The notes beneath the pieces were generated by a model. The model searched no databases, was not told where the DNA came from, and saw nothing but the letters and a program-made list of their open reading frames with translations. From an uncultured Eubacteriales bacterium (lineage in GTDB: Bacteria; Bacillota; Clostridia; Oscillospirales; Acutalibacteraceae), in contig CAKSDJ010000018.1 of NCBI GenBank assembly GCA_934445015.1, positions 1 to 28,178 of the forward strand: a DNA stretch of 28,178 bases, written 5' to 3'. The translations under genes were made by a program, and so were the position numbers. How positions within the stretch are numbered: position 1 is the stretch's first letter; the number at the start of each line of letters is the position of its first letter. Of the stretch, positions 6,385 through 14,501 are shown one piece after another.

Positions 6385-7452
6385 TCAGTTGTTATTATTA
6401 TCAAAGAACTTTAAAACTTCACCGAAAGAATCGTCATTATCATCGCCGGTATCACCAAGCAATGCTGCAAGATCGTCTTTTTTCTCGTTGCGTTTGTCAT
6501 CGCCCAAGCCGGTTGCAACAACCGTGACGCGAATTGTATCTTCAATACTGTCATCAAGTTGTGCACCCCAAATAATCGTAGCATCGGGGTGAGCCATCTC
6601 GGCAATAATAGTAGATGCCTGCTCAACCTCTTCAAGACCGATATCATCTGAACCGGTGATACTGATGATTACGCCGCGTGCATTATCCATAGAAGTCTCG
6701 ATAAGCGGACTTGTAATAGCCATACGTGCCGCCTGCTCTGCCTTATCACGGCCTGTTGCAACGCCAACACCCATATGAGCATAACCTGCATTTGCCATAA
6801 TGGTTTTAACATCGGCAAAGTCAAGGTTGACAAGTGCAGTAACATTGATAAGTTCAGAAATGCTCTGAACACCCTGACGTAAAACATCATCTGCAATGTT
6901 AAAGGCATTTTTAAATGTAATCTTTTGTTCTGATACAAATTTAAGTCTCTCATTGGGGATAACAACAAGACTGTCAACCTGTTCGCCCAATGCAGCAATA
7001 CCGGATTCTGCCTGTGTCATACGCTTTTTACCTTCAAAAGCAAACGGCTTTGTAACAATGCCCACTGTAAGGATACCGAGTTCTTTTGCAATGGCAGCAA
7101 CTACCGGAGCGGCACCTGTGCCTGTTCCGCCGCCCATACCGGCTGTAATAAATATCATATCAGCACTGCGAAGTGCCGCAGCAATCTCATCGCGTGACTC
7201 TTCTGCAGCAGCACGACCGTTATCAGGATTACCGCCTGCGCCCATACCTGCGGCAGATTTTTCACCGATTTGTATTTTTTGGTCGGCTTTTGAAAGGAAT
7301 AATGCCGCTTTATCGGTGTTAATAGCAATAAATTCAACACCGCGGACACCTGCTGCGACCATACGGTTAACTGCGTTACCGCCGCCGCCGCCTACACCGA
7401 CTACCTTAATTTGAACTACATTTTCCATCTCATCTGCAACTTCGAATGGCAT
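6385..7452 (-). CDS. ftsZ: Cell division protein FtsZ
   Basis: FtsZ is the tubulin-like GTPase that forms the Z-ring at the division site. The GTPase domain shows KVVGVGGGGGNAVNRM (16-31), the tubulin signature GGGTGTG (107-113) and the T7-loop region NLDFADVKTIM, so nucleotide binding and catalysis look intact. Length (355 aa) is at the short end because the C-terminal linker is only about 25-30 residues. The tail ends FGEVLKFFDNNNN rather than the common DIPxFLR-type peptide that binds FtsA/SepF/EzrA. ATG 7452 has SD GGAGG 9 bases upstream. It has its own promoter and terminator, and ftsA is absent just upstream, where it usually sits. Confidence 0.98.
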   Translation of the reverse strand: MPFEVADEMENVVQIKVVGVGGGGGNAVNRMVAAGVRGVEFIAINTDKAALFLSKADQKIQIGEKSAAGMGAGGNPDNGRAAAEESRDEIAAALRSADMIFITAGMGGGTGTGAAPVVAAIAKELGILTVGIVTKPFAFEGKKRMTQAESGIAALGEQVDSLVVIPNERLKFVSEQKITFKNAFNIADDVLRQGVQSISELINVTALVNLDFADVKTIMANAGYAHMGVGVATGRDKAEQAARMAITSPLIETSMDNARGVIISITGSDDIGLEEVEQASTIIAEMAHPDATIIWGAQLDDSIEDTIRVTVVATGLGDDKRNEKKDDLAALLGDTGDDNDDSFGEVLKFFDNNNN

Positions 7453-7508
7453 CTTAGAATTCCTCCATATTTATACATTTATAGTAATACGCAATAATAC
7501 ACAAATAC

Positions 7509-7537
7509 ATATTATCACAATTCAAAACAAATTTCAA
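7509..7537 (-). promoter_or_regulatory. Candidate sigma-A promoter for ftsZ
   Basis: On the minus strand TTGAAA (7537-7532), 17 bases and TAATAT (7514-7509) lie in the 112-base ftsQ-ftsZ gap, about 57 bases before the ftsZ start. No convincing terminator follows ftsQ, so ftsZ probably gets both read-through and its own transcription. Confidence 0.6.
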
Positions 7538-7564
7538 TAGTTTTTCTTACAAAACTGTAACTTT

Positions 7565-8335
7565 TTATTCAATGTTTTCAACAAATGAACCCTGCGTGTT
7601 ATTCGGAGTCCACATACTTAAATTTATTTCGCCCCTGCGATCACCGATGGACTTTATCATTCCCGAAAGGTGAGTTATTTTTTCTTCTAAATAATCACGT
7701 GTTCCGAGCGATACGTCAAATCCGTTTTCAACGCCGATTTTAATATCTAAAACACTTGTTGCATCAATCATATCTATATTTATATTTTTCTCTTTCAGTA
7801 ATGCCGCAATGTCATTTACAAGCTCTTCCTCGGATTTATTATCGTATATTATTTGTTCGCCTAAATTCGCTTTTACGCCGCTTGTAATTATTTCAAAAAC
7901 GTTTTCCGGACATTCACTCTGTATATTTACAACATAACCCTTTTCGCTTACAACCGCATACGAATCATCCGTTTTATAACAAGCAAATTCTTTGGCATCT
8001 GTCACTGTTAAAACCACTGCATCCGGCAAATTACGCTTCAGTTTGACGCTGTCGATATACGGCAGTGCTTTTCGTATCTTATTCTCTATATCATCCTCGG
8101 ATACAACAAACAGATTATCATCGGTTGAAAGACCCGAAGCCTTAATGATTTCATTTTTATCATATATTTTACTGCCAGTAACGGCAATACGCTTTATCGG
8201 AAAAAGCACTGTAAAGCACATTACAGCAAAAACAATCAACGCAATTATAATAAAAAATATCAACACTGCTTTAACACGGCGGCGATGTATCTTTTTTCGG
8301 CGTGCCGCCCTCCGTTTTTCTACATCCGATTGCAT
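7565..8335 (-). CDS. ftsQ: Cell division protein FtsQ/DivIB
   Basis: This single-pass divisome protein bridges FtsL/FtsB-type proteins and the septal synthase complex. A strongly basic N-terminal tail (residues 7-22, RRAARRKKIHRRR) precedes one TM helix (about 24-46). A POTRA domain follows, starting FPIKRIAVTGSKIYDKNEIIKASGL and including VVLTVTDAKEFACYK. A further extracellular beta-domain reaches about residue 245. Length (256 aa) is typical of Firmicute DivIB. The SD (GAGGAG) lies in the last codons of murA, and only three bases separate the genes, so the pair is likely coupled. Confidence 0.9.
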   Translation of the reverse strand: MQSDVEKRRAARRKKIHRRRVKAVLIFFIIIALIVFAVMCFTVLFPIKRIAVTGSKIYDKNEIIKASGLSTDDNLFVVSEDDIENKIRKALPYIDSVKLKRNLPDAVVLTVTDAKEFACYKTDDSYAVVSEKGYVVNIQSECPENVFEIITSGVKANLGEQIIYDNKSEEELVNDIAALLKEKNINIDMIDATSVLDIKIGVENGFDVSLGTRDYLEEKITHLSGMIKSIGDRRGEINLSMWTPNNTQGSFVENIE

Positions 8336-8338
8336 TTT

Positions 8339-9595
8339 TTATAACTCCTCATAAATATTTCCGCCAAGAGCGTTAAACCTTTCCGCAATATTTTCATATC
8401 CTCGCTTTATATGGTGTATATCTTCTATCACAGATGTTCCCTGTGCACAAAGTGCCGCTATTACAAGCGCCGCACCGCCGCGAAGATCCGTGCATTTGCA
8501 CGAGGCCGCATACAAGCGGTCTACCCCTTCTATTACAGCGACTCTGCCCTCTATTTTAACTTTTGCACCAAAACGTTTAAGTTCATCAACATATCTGAAC
8601 CGGTTTTCAAAAATATTTTCCACAATTATTGAAGTTCCGTTTGCCACCGCAAGCATAGCAAGTATAAGCGGACCGGCATCGGTAGGAAAACCCGGATAAA
8701 CCACTGTTCTTACAATAGAAACACGGTTAAGTTTTTCAGGTGCTGCAATTGTGATACTGTTGCCGTAACTGTCTATATTGCAACCCGCTTCCTGAAATAC
8801 CGAATTAACTGCGGCAAGGTGTAAAGGTTCTACATTGTTCAAAGTGATTTTTCCGCTGGTCGCCGCTGCCCCTGCCATATATGTCGCCGCCGCTATTCTG
8901 TCGGGTATGACCGAATGCGTACAACCCTCTAAGTTTTTTACACCGTGAATTATAACAGTGCTTGAACCGCAGCCGTAAATTTCTGCGCCGCAACTGTTTA
9001 AAAAGTCTGCAAGATCACATATCTCCGGTTCTTTTGCAGCATTGTTTATTACGGTCGTTCCCTGTGCGGTTGAAGCAGCAAGAATAATATTTTCAGTTGC
9101 TCCTACACTTGCAAAAGACAAGTTAATCTCTGCACCTTTAAGTCCGTGCGGTGTAGAAAACTCAATAAACCCATGCTTCTCGCATACCTCTGCCCCTAAT
9201 TTGATCAGGGCCGATATATGCAGGTCAATCGGGCGTGGTCCCAATTCACAACCGCCTGGGGTACTTATTATTGCATTACCGCATTTTCCCAAAATTGCAC
9301 CCAAAAAAACTACCGACGAGCGCATCTCACGCATAAGTTCATCAGGTATGCGGCTGCAACCGAATTTTGCGGTATCTACCGTAACCGTATTTTTTTCAAA
9401 AGTGCAACGGCAGCCTAAGTGCTTCAATATATTAAGTGAGGCATCTACATCCGACAAGCGCGGACAGTTATGTATAACACTTTTTCCGCCGCACAGAACA
9501 GTTGCTGCCAAAATCGGCAAAACACTGTTTTTTGCCCCGTGAATGTTAATTTCTCCGGAAAGTCTTTTTTCACCGGTTACAATAAGTTTTGACAT
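8339..9595 (-). CDS. murA: UDP-N-acetylglucosamine 1-carboxyvinyltransferase (MurA)
   Basis: MurA transfers enolpyruvate from PEP to UDP-GlcNAc, the first committed step of peptidoglycan synthesis, in the cytoplasm. Counted from the start I prefer, visible residues are Lys22/Asn23 (HGAKNSVLPI) and the catalytic Cys116 in TPGGCELGPRPIDLH, so it should be fosfomycin-sensitive by residue. It also has FPTDAGPLILAML (family FPTDxQ; here D-A) and the Arg-rich RFRYVDEL region. Start ATG 9595 (418 aa) is preferred, because GGGGG lies 8 bases upstream and the protein then begins MSKLIVTGEKRLSG. An in-frame ATG at 9610 lacks an SD. Location between murG and ftsQ is common in Clostridia, where a second MurA paralogue often exists elsewhere. 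Confidence 0.95.
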   Translation of the reverse strand: MSKLIVTGEKRLSGEINIHGAKNSVLPILAATVLCGGKSVIHNCPRLSDVDASLNILKHLGCRCTFEKNTVTVDTAKFGCSRIPDELMREMRSSVVFLGAILGKCGNAIISTPGGCELGPRPIDLHISALIKLGAEVCEKHGFIEFSTPHGLKGAEINLSFASVGATENIILAASTAQGTTVINNAAKEPEICDLADFLNSCGAEIYGCGSSTVIIHGVKNLEGCTHSVIPDRIAAATYMAGAAATSGKITLNNVEPLHLAAVNSVFQEAGCNIDSYGNSITIAAPEKLNRVSIVRTVVYPGFPTDAGPLILAMLAVANGTSIIVENIFENRFRYVDELKRFGAKVKIEGRVAVIEGVDRLYAASCKCTDLRGGAALVIAALCAQGTSVIEDIHHIKRGYENIAERFNALGGNIYEEL

Positions 9596-9668
9596 TGACA
9601 ATGCCCCCATAAAATATTTGTGCTACACTGTCATATTATTCAAAACTTTAAAATTTGCTATTTTTTGA

Positions 9669-10787
9669 TTAAGCGCCCGTATATAATTGCATAATTACTT
9701 CATAAATCCGTTCATTTGCATCTGTTATGGCGTTGCTTTTTGCCGCCGCCGACATTGATGAAAGTTTGCCTTTGTTGTCTATCAGTTTTGATACAACATC
9801 AATAAGTTTTTGCGGCGTAAGGTCCTTTTCCTCAATAATCTCTGCCGCACCGATGTTTTTAAGAGTCATAGCATTATGGTACTGATGATTTTCGGCAACA
9901 TACGGCGACGGTATAAGCACGGCAGGCTTTCCGCAGGCGGAAAGTTCACTTAAAGTTATAGCACCGGCACGACATATAACGAGGTCGGCGGCCGCCATGC
10001 AGACATCCATATTTTTAATATACTCGCGTATATCGATTTTGTCAGAAAGGGTTATATTCTTTTCTTTAAAATAATTTATAACGCTGTCATATCCCGATTT
10101 ACCCGTACCGTGAATATGATAAAATCTTTCACTTCCGTTGTGCCATTCAATAAGTCCCGACACAGCTTCGTTTATATGCCGCGCACCTAAAGAGCCCCCA
10201 AAAGAGAGTATCATAGGCCTCGAATCAAATCCAAGTTTGTTTCTGGCATCCTCATATGTCATATTTAAAAGCTCTTTACGAATGGGATTACCCGTAATAA
10301 TCGGTTTTTTATTTAGTTTTAAATACTTTTCAGCCTCAGGCATAGCAAGAAGAACAGCATCAACGCTCGGAGCCAACATTTTTGTAGTCACACCCGGAAA
10401 AGCGTTTTGTTCATGTATAACTGTTTTTATACCCAATTTTACCGCTTCGCGTAAAACGGGTCCGCTTACATAGCCACCGGTTCCGACAACAACATCGGGT
10501 TGAATTTCTTTTAAAATTCTCCTTGCATTTAAAGAAGACGTAACCGCTTTGCACGCGGCAGATATATTTTTGCCAACATTTTTAAGCGTAATTTTACGTT
10601 GAAAACCCGCAACCGAGATAGTGCGAAAATTATAGCCTTTTTCAGGCACTAACTTTGCCTCCAATTTGTCGGGTGTACCTATATAACTGATATGCGCGTC
10701 AGGATGTTTTTCTCTGATATATCCGGCAATCGCCAACGCTGGATTTATATGCCCCGCTGTGCCGCCGCCCGCAAAAAGTATATGCAT
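9669..10787 (-). CDS. murG: UDP-GlcNAc:lipid I N-acetylglucosaminyltransferase (MurG)
   Basis: MurG adds GlcNAc to lipid I to make lipid II at the inner face of the membrane. The GT-B N-terminal domain opens with the diagnostic GGGTAGH (7-13) and VVGTGGYVSGPV. The inter-domain part has IHEQNAFPG. The C-terminal donor domain shows FGGSLGARHIN, CRAGAITLSEL and LIPSPYVAENHQYHNA. Length (372 aa) is normal. ATG 10787 has SD AAGGA. It lies 14 bases after the ftsW stop, fitting one transcript. Confidence 0.97.
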   Translation of the reverse strand: MHILFAGGGTAGHINPALAIAGYIREKHPDAHISYIGTPDKLEAKLVPEKGYNFRTISVAGFQRKITLKNVGKNISAACKAVTSSLNARRILKEIQPDVVVGTGGYVSGPVLREAVKLGIKTVIHEQNAFPGVTTKMLAPSVDAVLLAMPEAEKYLKLNKKPIITGNPIRKELLNMTYEDARNKLGFDSRPMILSFGGSLGARHINEAVSGLIEWHNGSERFYHIHGTGKSGYDSVINYFKEKNITLSDKIDIREYIKNMDVCMAAADLVICRAGAITLSELSACGKPAVLIPSPYVAENHQYHNAMTLKNIGAAEIIEEKDLTPQKLIDVVSKLIDNKGKLSSMSAAAKSNAITDANERIYEVIMQLYTGA

Positions 10788-10801
10788 TACTATGTTCCTT
10801 T

Positions 10802-11959
10802 CTATTTTAGCTTTTCAATGTTTGCGCCCCGCGATACCGAAAGCACAATACCCATTTCAGCAAGTAAAATTAAAAGCGAAGTTCCGCCGTAACTGAAAAA
10901 CGGCAAACTTATACCCGTGTTAGGTATGGTATTTGTTACAACCCATATATTAAGCATCGCCTGAAGCCCCACCTGAAACGTAAGACCTATGGCAATCATA
11001 GAACCGAATTTATCGGATGAACGCATAGCAATTGTAAATCCGCGCCAAACCAACAGCGCAAACAGCAAAATAATTATCACTGCACCTACAAGTCCCAGCT
11101 CTTCGCACACAATTGAAAAAATAAAATCGTTATGCGGTTCAGGTACCCAAAGATATTTTTGCCGCGACTGACCGAGTCCCCTGCCTAGCACGCCGCCCGA
11201 ACCTATCGCAAGAAGCGACTGTATAGTCTGAAATCCTTCGCCTGTGGCGTCTAACCACGGATCACGCCAATATTTAATTCGGTCCGCGCCGTAACTTATA
11301 AATCCCGTAGACTCTGTAACAATAACAAGCACTACGCCTACAACCGCAATTATTATACCGGCTATTACAACCTTGCGGTTAAGACCGCCCACATAAATAA
11401 GCACTACGCCGATTGCCGCAATAAGCAAAGTAGCCGATACGTGCGGCTCCAGCAAAACAAGTGCACAGGTCACACCCAATATTGCAAATAAACCTACAAT
11501 AAATTTCCAACTGTTCATAAGTTTTTGATTAGCGGCTATTAGAGTCGAAAACAAAATTATTATTGCAAATTTTGCAATCTCTGACGGTTGAAAACTTATA
11601 GGCCCTATTGCAAACCACCTTTTAACCTTCATACCGCTTACCATAGGCGGAACAACAAGCAAAAATCCAAGTATTAAAAAGGTTACAATATAAACCAGCC
11701 AACTCACTTTTCTCCAAAAATGATAATCTATTCGAGAAAAGACAAACATTGCGATAACTCCGGCTACCGCAAACATAAACTGTTTTACAATAAACTTATA
11801 ACTGTTACCGTAGTTTTCAAACGAATAGGCATAGCTTGCTGAAAACAGCATTACAAGTCCGATTGTTAGCAATATAAACACAAAGGAAAGAAATGTTATG
11901 TCAAGTTTGCCCTGTTGTATAAATTCGGCTTTTTTGCTTTTTGAAGCGCTTCTTGCCAT
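10802..11959 (-). CDS. ftsW: SEDS peptidoglycan polymerase FtsW/SpoVE
   Basis: This is a multi-pass membrane glycosyltransferase that polymerises lipid II at the septum with a class B PBP. About ten hydrophobic segments are visible. SEDS hallmarks are KRWFAIGPISFQPSEIAKF, WVPEPHNDFIFSIVCEELG and SYGGTSLL near the C-terminus. Length (385 aa) is typical. Its cognate class B PBP is the transpeptidase encoded three genes upstream. FtsW and SpoVE cannot be told apart by sequence alone here; position in the dcw cluster fits both. SD GGAGG lies before ATG 11959. Confidence 0.95.
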   Translation of the reverse strand: MARSASKSKKAEFIQQGKLDITFLSFVFILLTIGLVMLFSASYAYSFENYGNSYKFIVKQFMFAVAGVIAMFVFSRIDYHFWRKVSWLVYIVTFLILGFLLVVPPMVSGMKVKRWFAIGPISFQPSEIAKFAIIILFSTLIAANQKLMNSWKFIVGLFAILGVTCALVLLEPHVSATLLIAAIGVVLIYVGGLNRKVVIAGIIIAVVGVVLVIVTESTGFISYGADRIKYWRDPWLDATGEGFQTIQSLLAIGSGGVLGRGLGQSRQKYLWVPEPHNDFIFSIVCEELGLVGAVIIILLFALLVWRGFTIAMRSSDKFGSMIAIGLTFQVGLQAMLNIWVVTNTIPNTGISLPFFSYGGTSLLILLAEMGIVLSVSRGANIEKLK

Positions 11960-11991
11960 TAACTTTTCCTCCTTGTTTTAATATTTTTTTG

Positions 11992-13014
11992 TTACCAATT
12001 TAAAATTATCGAAAGCAGTGCAATAAAACAACCTACAAATGTTATAACAGAAAACAGCAATACAACTTTTTGTTCTGAAAAACCGCACATTTCAAAGTGA
12101 TGATGAAGCGGCGCCATTTTAAACAGACGCTTACCTGTACACTTAAACCAAAACACCTGAAGCATTACCGATATTGCCTCGATTAAATATATGCAACCTA
12201 TAACAATTAAAAGCACAGGCCTGCCCGTTGCAAAAGACAGCGCAACTACCATTCCGCCCAAAAACATAGATCCGGTATCGCCCATAAATACTTTTGCAGG
12301 CTTTGCATTCCACACAATGAATCCGGCACAGGCACCGGCAAGTGCAGATGAAAGACTGTTAGCGTAACCCAATCCGAGTCTGCCCGAAGCCAGCATAAAG
12401 GCGCAAGCCACAACAAGAGTTACGGTAGCAGCCAAACCGTCGAGTCCGTCGGTAAGATTAACGGCGTTTGTAAATCCGTATATAAACATCAGTGCTATCG
12501 GCCAGAATAAAAGACCTGCACCGTTTACAATATTGATTTCACCTATAAAAGGTATATATGTTGTGTGCATTCCGGCAAGTGCAAGCGTAACAAGGTATGC
12601 TGCCGATACCAGCAATTGCAAAAATGTTTTCTGCTTTGCAGTAAGTCCCAAATTGCGCTTTTTAACCACCTTGATATAATCGTCAAAAAAACCGATTGCA
12701 GACATACAAAGTGCCATTACAACCCCCGCTATCATAACGGTAAGTGTGTAAGGTTGTTTCATTTCTGCCGCATAAGCGCCCTTGGTAAAATATGAAAAAC
12801 AAAATCCGACAGCCATTGAAACAAGCACGCCGGCAACCATCATAACACCGCCCATGGTCGGTGTACCCTGCTTACCTTTATGCCATTTAGGACCTATTTC
12901 AAGTATAGTCTGCCCAAATTTAAGTTTTTTTAAATAAGGAATTACTATATAGCCCAAAGCCGCGGTTACCGCAAACGCAATCACGGCAACAATTACTGCA
13001 GTATAGTCTTTCAT
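11992..13014 (-). CDS. mraY: Phospho-N-acetylmuramoyl-pentapeptide transferase (MraY)
   Basis: MraY joins UDP-MurNAc-pentapeptide to undecaprenyl phosphate to make lipid I. Ten hydrophobic helices are visible. Family motifs are KQGTPTMGGVM, the Asp pair in IGFFDDYIKV, NLTDGLDGLA, FMGDTGSMFLGG and the His-rich cytoplasmic loop MAPLHHHFEMCG. The active-site Asp residues appear intact. Length (340 aa) is slightly longer than average and normal for Clostridia. SD GAGGAG precedes ATG 13014. murF and murD, which commonly flank mraY, are both missing: murE directly precedes it and ftsW directly follows. Confidence 0.97.
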   Translation of the reverse strand: MKDYTAVIVAVIAFAVTAALGYIVIPYLKKLKFGQTILEIGPKWHKGKQGTPTMGGVMMVAGVLVSMAVGFCFSYFTKGAYAAEMKQPYTLTVMIAGVVMALCMSAIGFFDDYIKVVKKRNLGLTAKQKTFLQLLVSAAYLVTLALAGMHTTYIPFIGEINIVNGAGLLFWPIALMFIYGFTNAVNLTDGLDGLAATVTLVVACAFMLASGRLGLGYANSLSSALAGACAGFIVWNAKPAKVFMGDTGSMFLGGMVVALSFATGRPVLLIVIGCIYLIEAISVMLQVFWFKCTGKRLFKMAPLHHHFEMCGFSEQKVVLLFSVITFVGCFIALLSIILNW

Positions 13015-13042
13015 ATAAATTCTCCTCGTATTAAATTAGTCC

Positions 13043-14473
13043 TTAATTTTCAAGTTGCGAGAGTGCGTCCTTTACCACTTCACGCTCATCAAGATGAATT
13101 GTACCGTCTTTTAAAATCTGATATGTTTCATGACCTTTACCTGCAAGAACTATTATATCATTCTTCTGCGCTATTGAAACAGCATACTTTATTGCATCAA
13201 TTCTGTTTTCTATAACTTTAAGCGGAGTCCTGATACCTTTTGTGCCTGCCAAAATATCATTTATAATAGCCATAGGCTCTTCACTGCGCGGATTATCGCT
13301 TGTAACAATCACATAATCTGCATACCTTACCGCAATATTGCCCATAATGGGTCTCTTTGTCTTGTCGCGATCACCGCCGCAACCAAACACCGCTATAAGC
13401 CGGTTTTTTTTGCATTCCTTAAAGGTAAGTAAAATATTTTTAAGTCCGTCAGGCGTATGAGCATAGTCTATAATTACGGTAAAATCACGGTTTGTCGGCA
13501 CGGATTCGGCACGACCTTTAACACCCTTAATTGTGCTTAGCGCGTCTGCCGCATCATTTACCGAAACGCCTAATTCAATAGCGGTAACAGCCGCACACAT
13601 TGAATTGTATACCGAAAATTTACCGCCGGTATTAAATTTGATATGTTTTAAAATAGTATCGCTTACAAGCTCATATTCAACACTTGAGGGCATATACCTT
13701 ACGGCCTTTGCACTGTATGTTGCACTGTCCCCCATAGAACATGACACAACCCGACAATCAAGTCCCTCGGTAATTGCAGATGCGTATTCATCGTCAATGT
13801 TTACAACGGCGGTTTTGCACATTTTAAATAATTTTTTCTTTGCGGCAAGATAATTTTCCATAGTCTTATGATAGTCAAGATGATCCTGCGTAAGATTTGT
13901 AAAAACCGCTGCCTCAAAACAAAGTCCGCATACTCGTTTCTGATCAAGTGCATGTGAAGAAACTTCCATTACAACATAATCGCAACCCTTTTCCTTCATA
14001 AGCAAAAACAATTGATTTAACTCATATACACCGGGCGTTGTATTTTTTGCAGGCAATATCTCGTCGCCTATCATATTCTGAATTGTACCTATAAGACCTA
14101 CTTTGTGACCTGCCTTTTCAAGTATGCTTTTAAGCATATAAGTTACAGAGGTCTTACCGTTTGTGCCGGTAACACCGATAAGTTTAAGATCTTTTGCCGG
14201 GTCACCGAACCATTTAGCACACATATTTGCGTATAATTCGCGTGTATCAGGCACTACAATCTCATTTAAGGCACCGGTTTTGTGTTCAGCAATTACAACA
14301 GCTGCTCCGTCCCTCTCTGCCGTTACGGCATAGTTGTGACCGTCACCTGTAACGCCGGATATGCAAACAAAAGCATATCCTGCCCTGACAAGTCTTGAGT
14401 CGCTTGTTATACCGCTTATCTCAGCATCGCCATATTCACTGTTTATATTTGGTATCAGGTTTTTTAATAACAT
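13043..14473 (-). CDS. murE: UDP-MurNAc-L-Ala-D-Glu ligase (MurE), meso-diaminopimelate type
   Basis: MurE adds the third stem-peptide residue in an ATP-dependent step. The ATP-binding loop is GTNGKTS (103-109), the central-domain motifs include NTTPG and EVSSHALDQ, and the C-terminal domain begins after DYAHTPDGL. The specificity motif DNPR (393-396, SDNPRSEEP) is the one linked to meso-diaminopimelate rather than lysine, so the cell wall should be DAP-type. The Lys-rich stretch AAKKKLFK carries the Lys carbamylated in this family. Length (476 aa) is normal. SD AAAGGAG precedes ATG 14473. Confidence 0.96.
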   Translation of the reverse strand: MLLKNLIPNINSEYGDAEISGITSDSRLVRAGYAFVCISGVTGDGHNYAVTAERDGAAVVIAEHKTGALNEIVVPDTRELYANMCAKWFGDPAKDLKLIGVTGTNGKTSVTYMLKSILEKAGHKVGLIGTIQNMIGDEILPAKNTTPGVYELNQLFLLMKEKGCDYVVMEVSSHALDQKRVCGLCFEAAVFTNLTQDHLDYHKTMENYLAAKKKLFKMCKTAVVNIDDEYASAITEGLDCRVVSCSMGDSATYSAKAVRYMPSSVEYELVSDTILKHIKFNTGGKFSVYNSMCAAVTAIELGVSVNDAADALSTIKGVKGRAESVPTNRDFTVIIDYAHTPDGLKNILLTFKECKKNRLIAVFGCGGDRDKTKRPIMGNIAVRYADYVIVTSDNPRSEEPMAIINDILAGTKGIRTPLKVIENRIDAIKYAVSIAQKNDIIVLAGKGHETYQILKDGTIHLDEREVVKDALSQLEN

Positions 14474-14501
14474 TTTTAACTCCTTTGTGAAAACAAACCT
14501 G

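Noticed and set aside
6896..7414. 172-codon open frame on the plus strand opposite ftsZ
   Set aside because: It is a shadow of ftsZ: Pro/Ala/Ile-rich composition mirrors the antisense of Gly/Ala-rich codons, with no SD or family motif.
9042..9542. 166-codon open frame on the plus strand opposite murA
   Set aside because: Antisense shadow of a gene with all catalytic motifs intact; no independent start signal.
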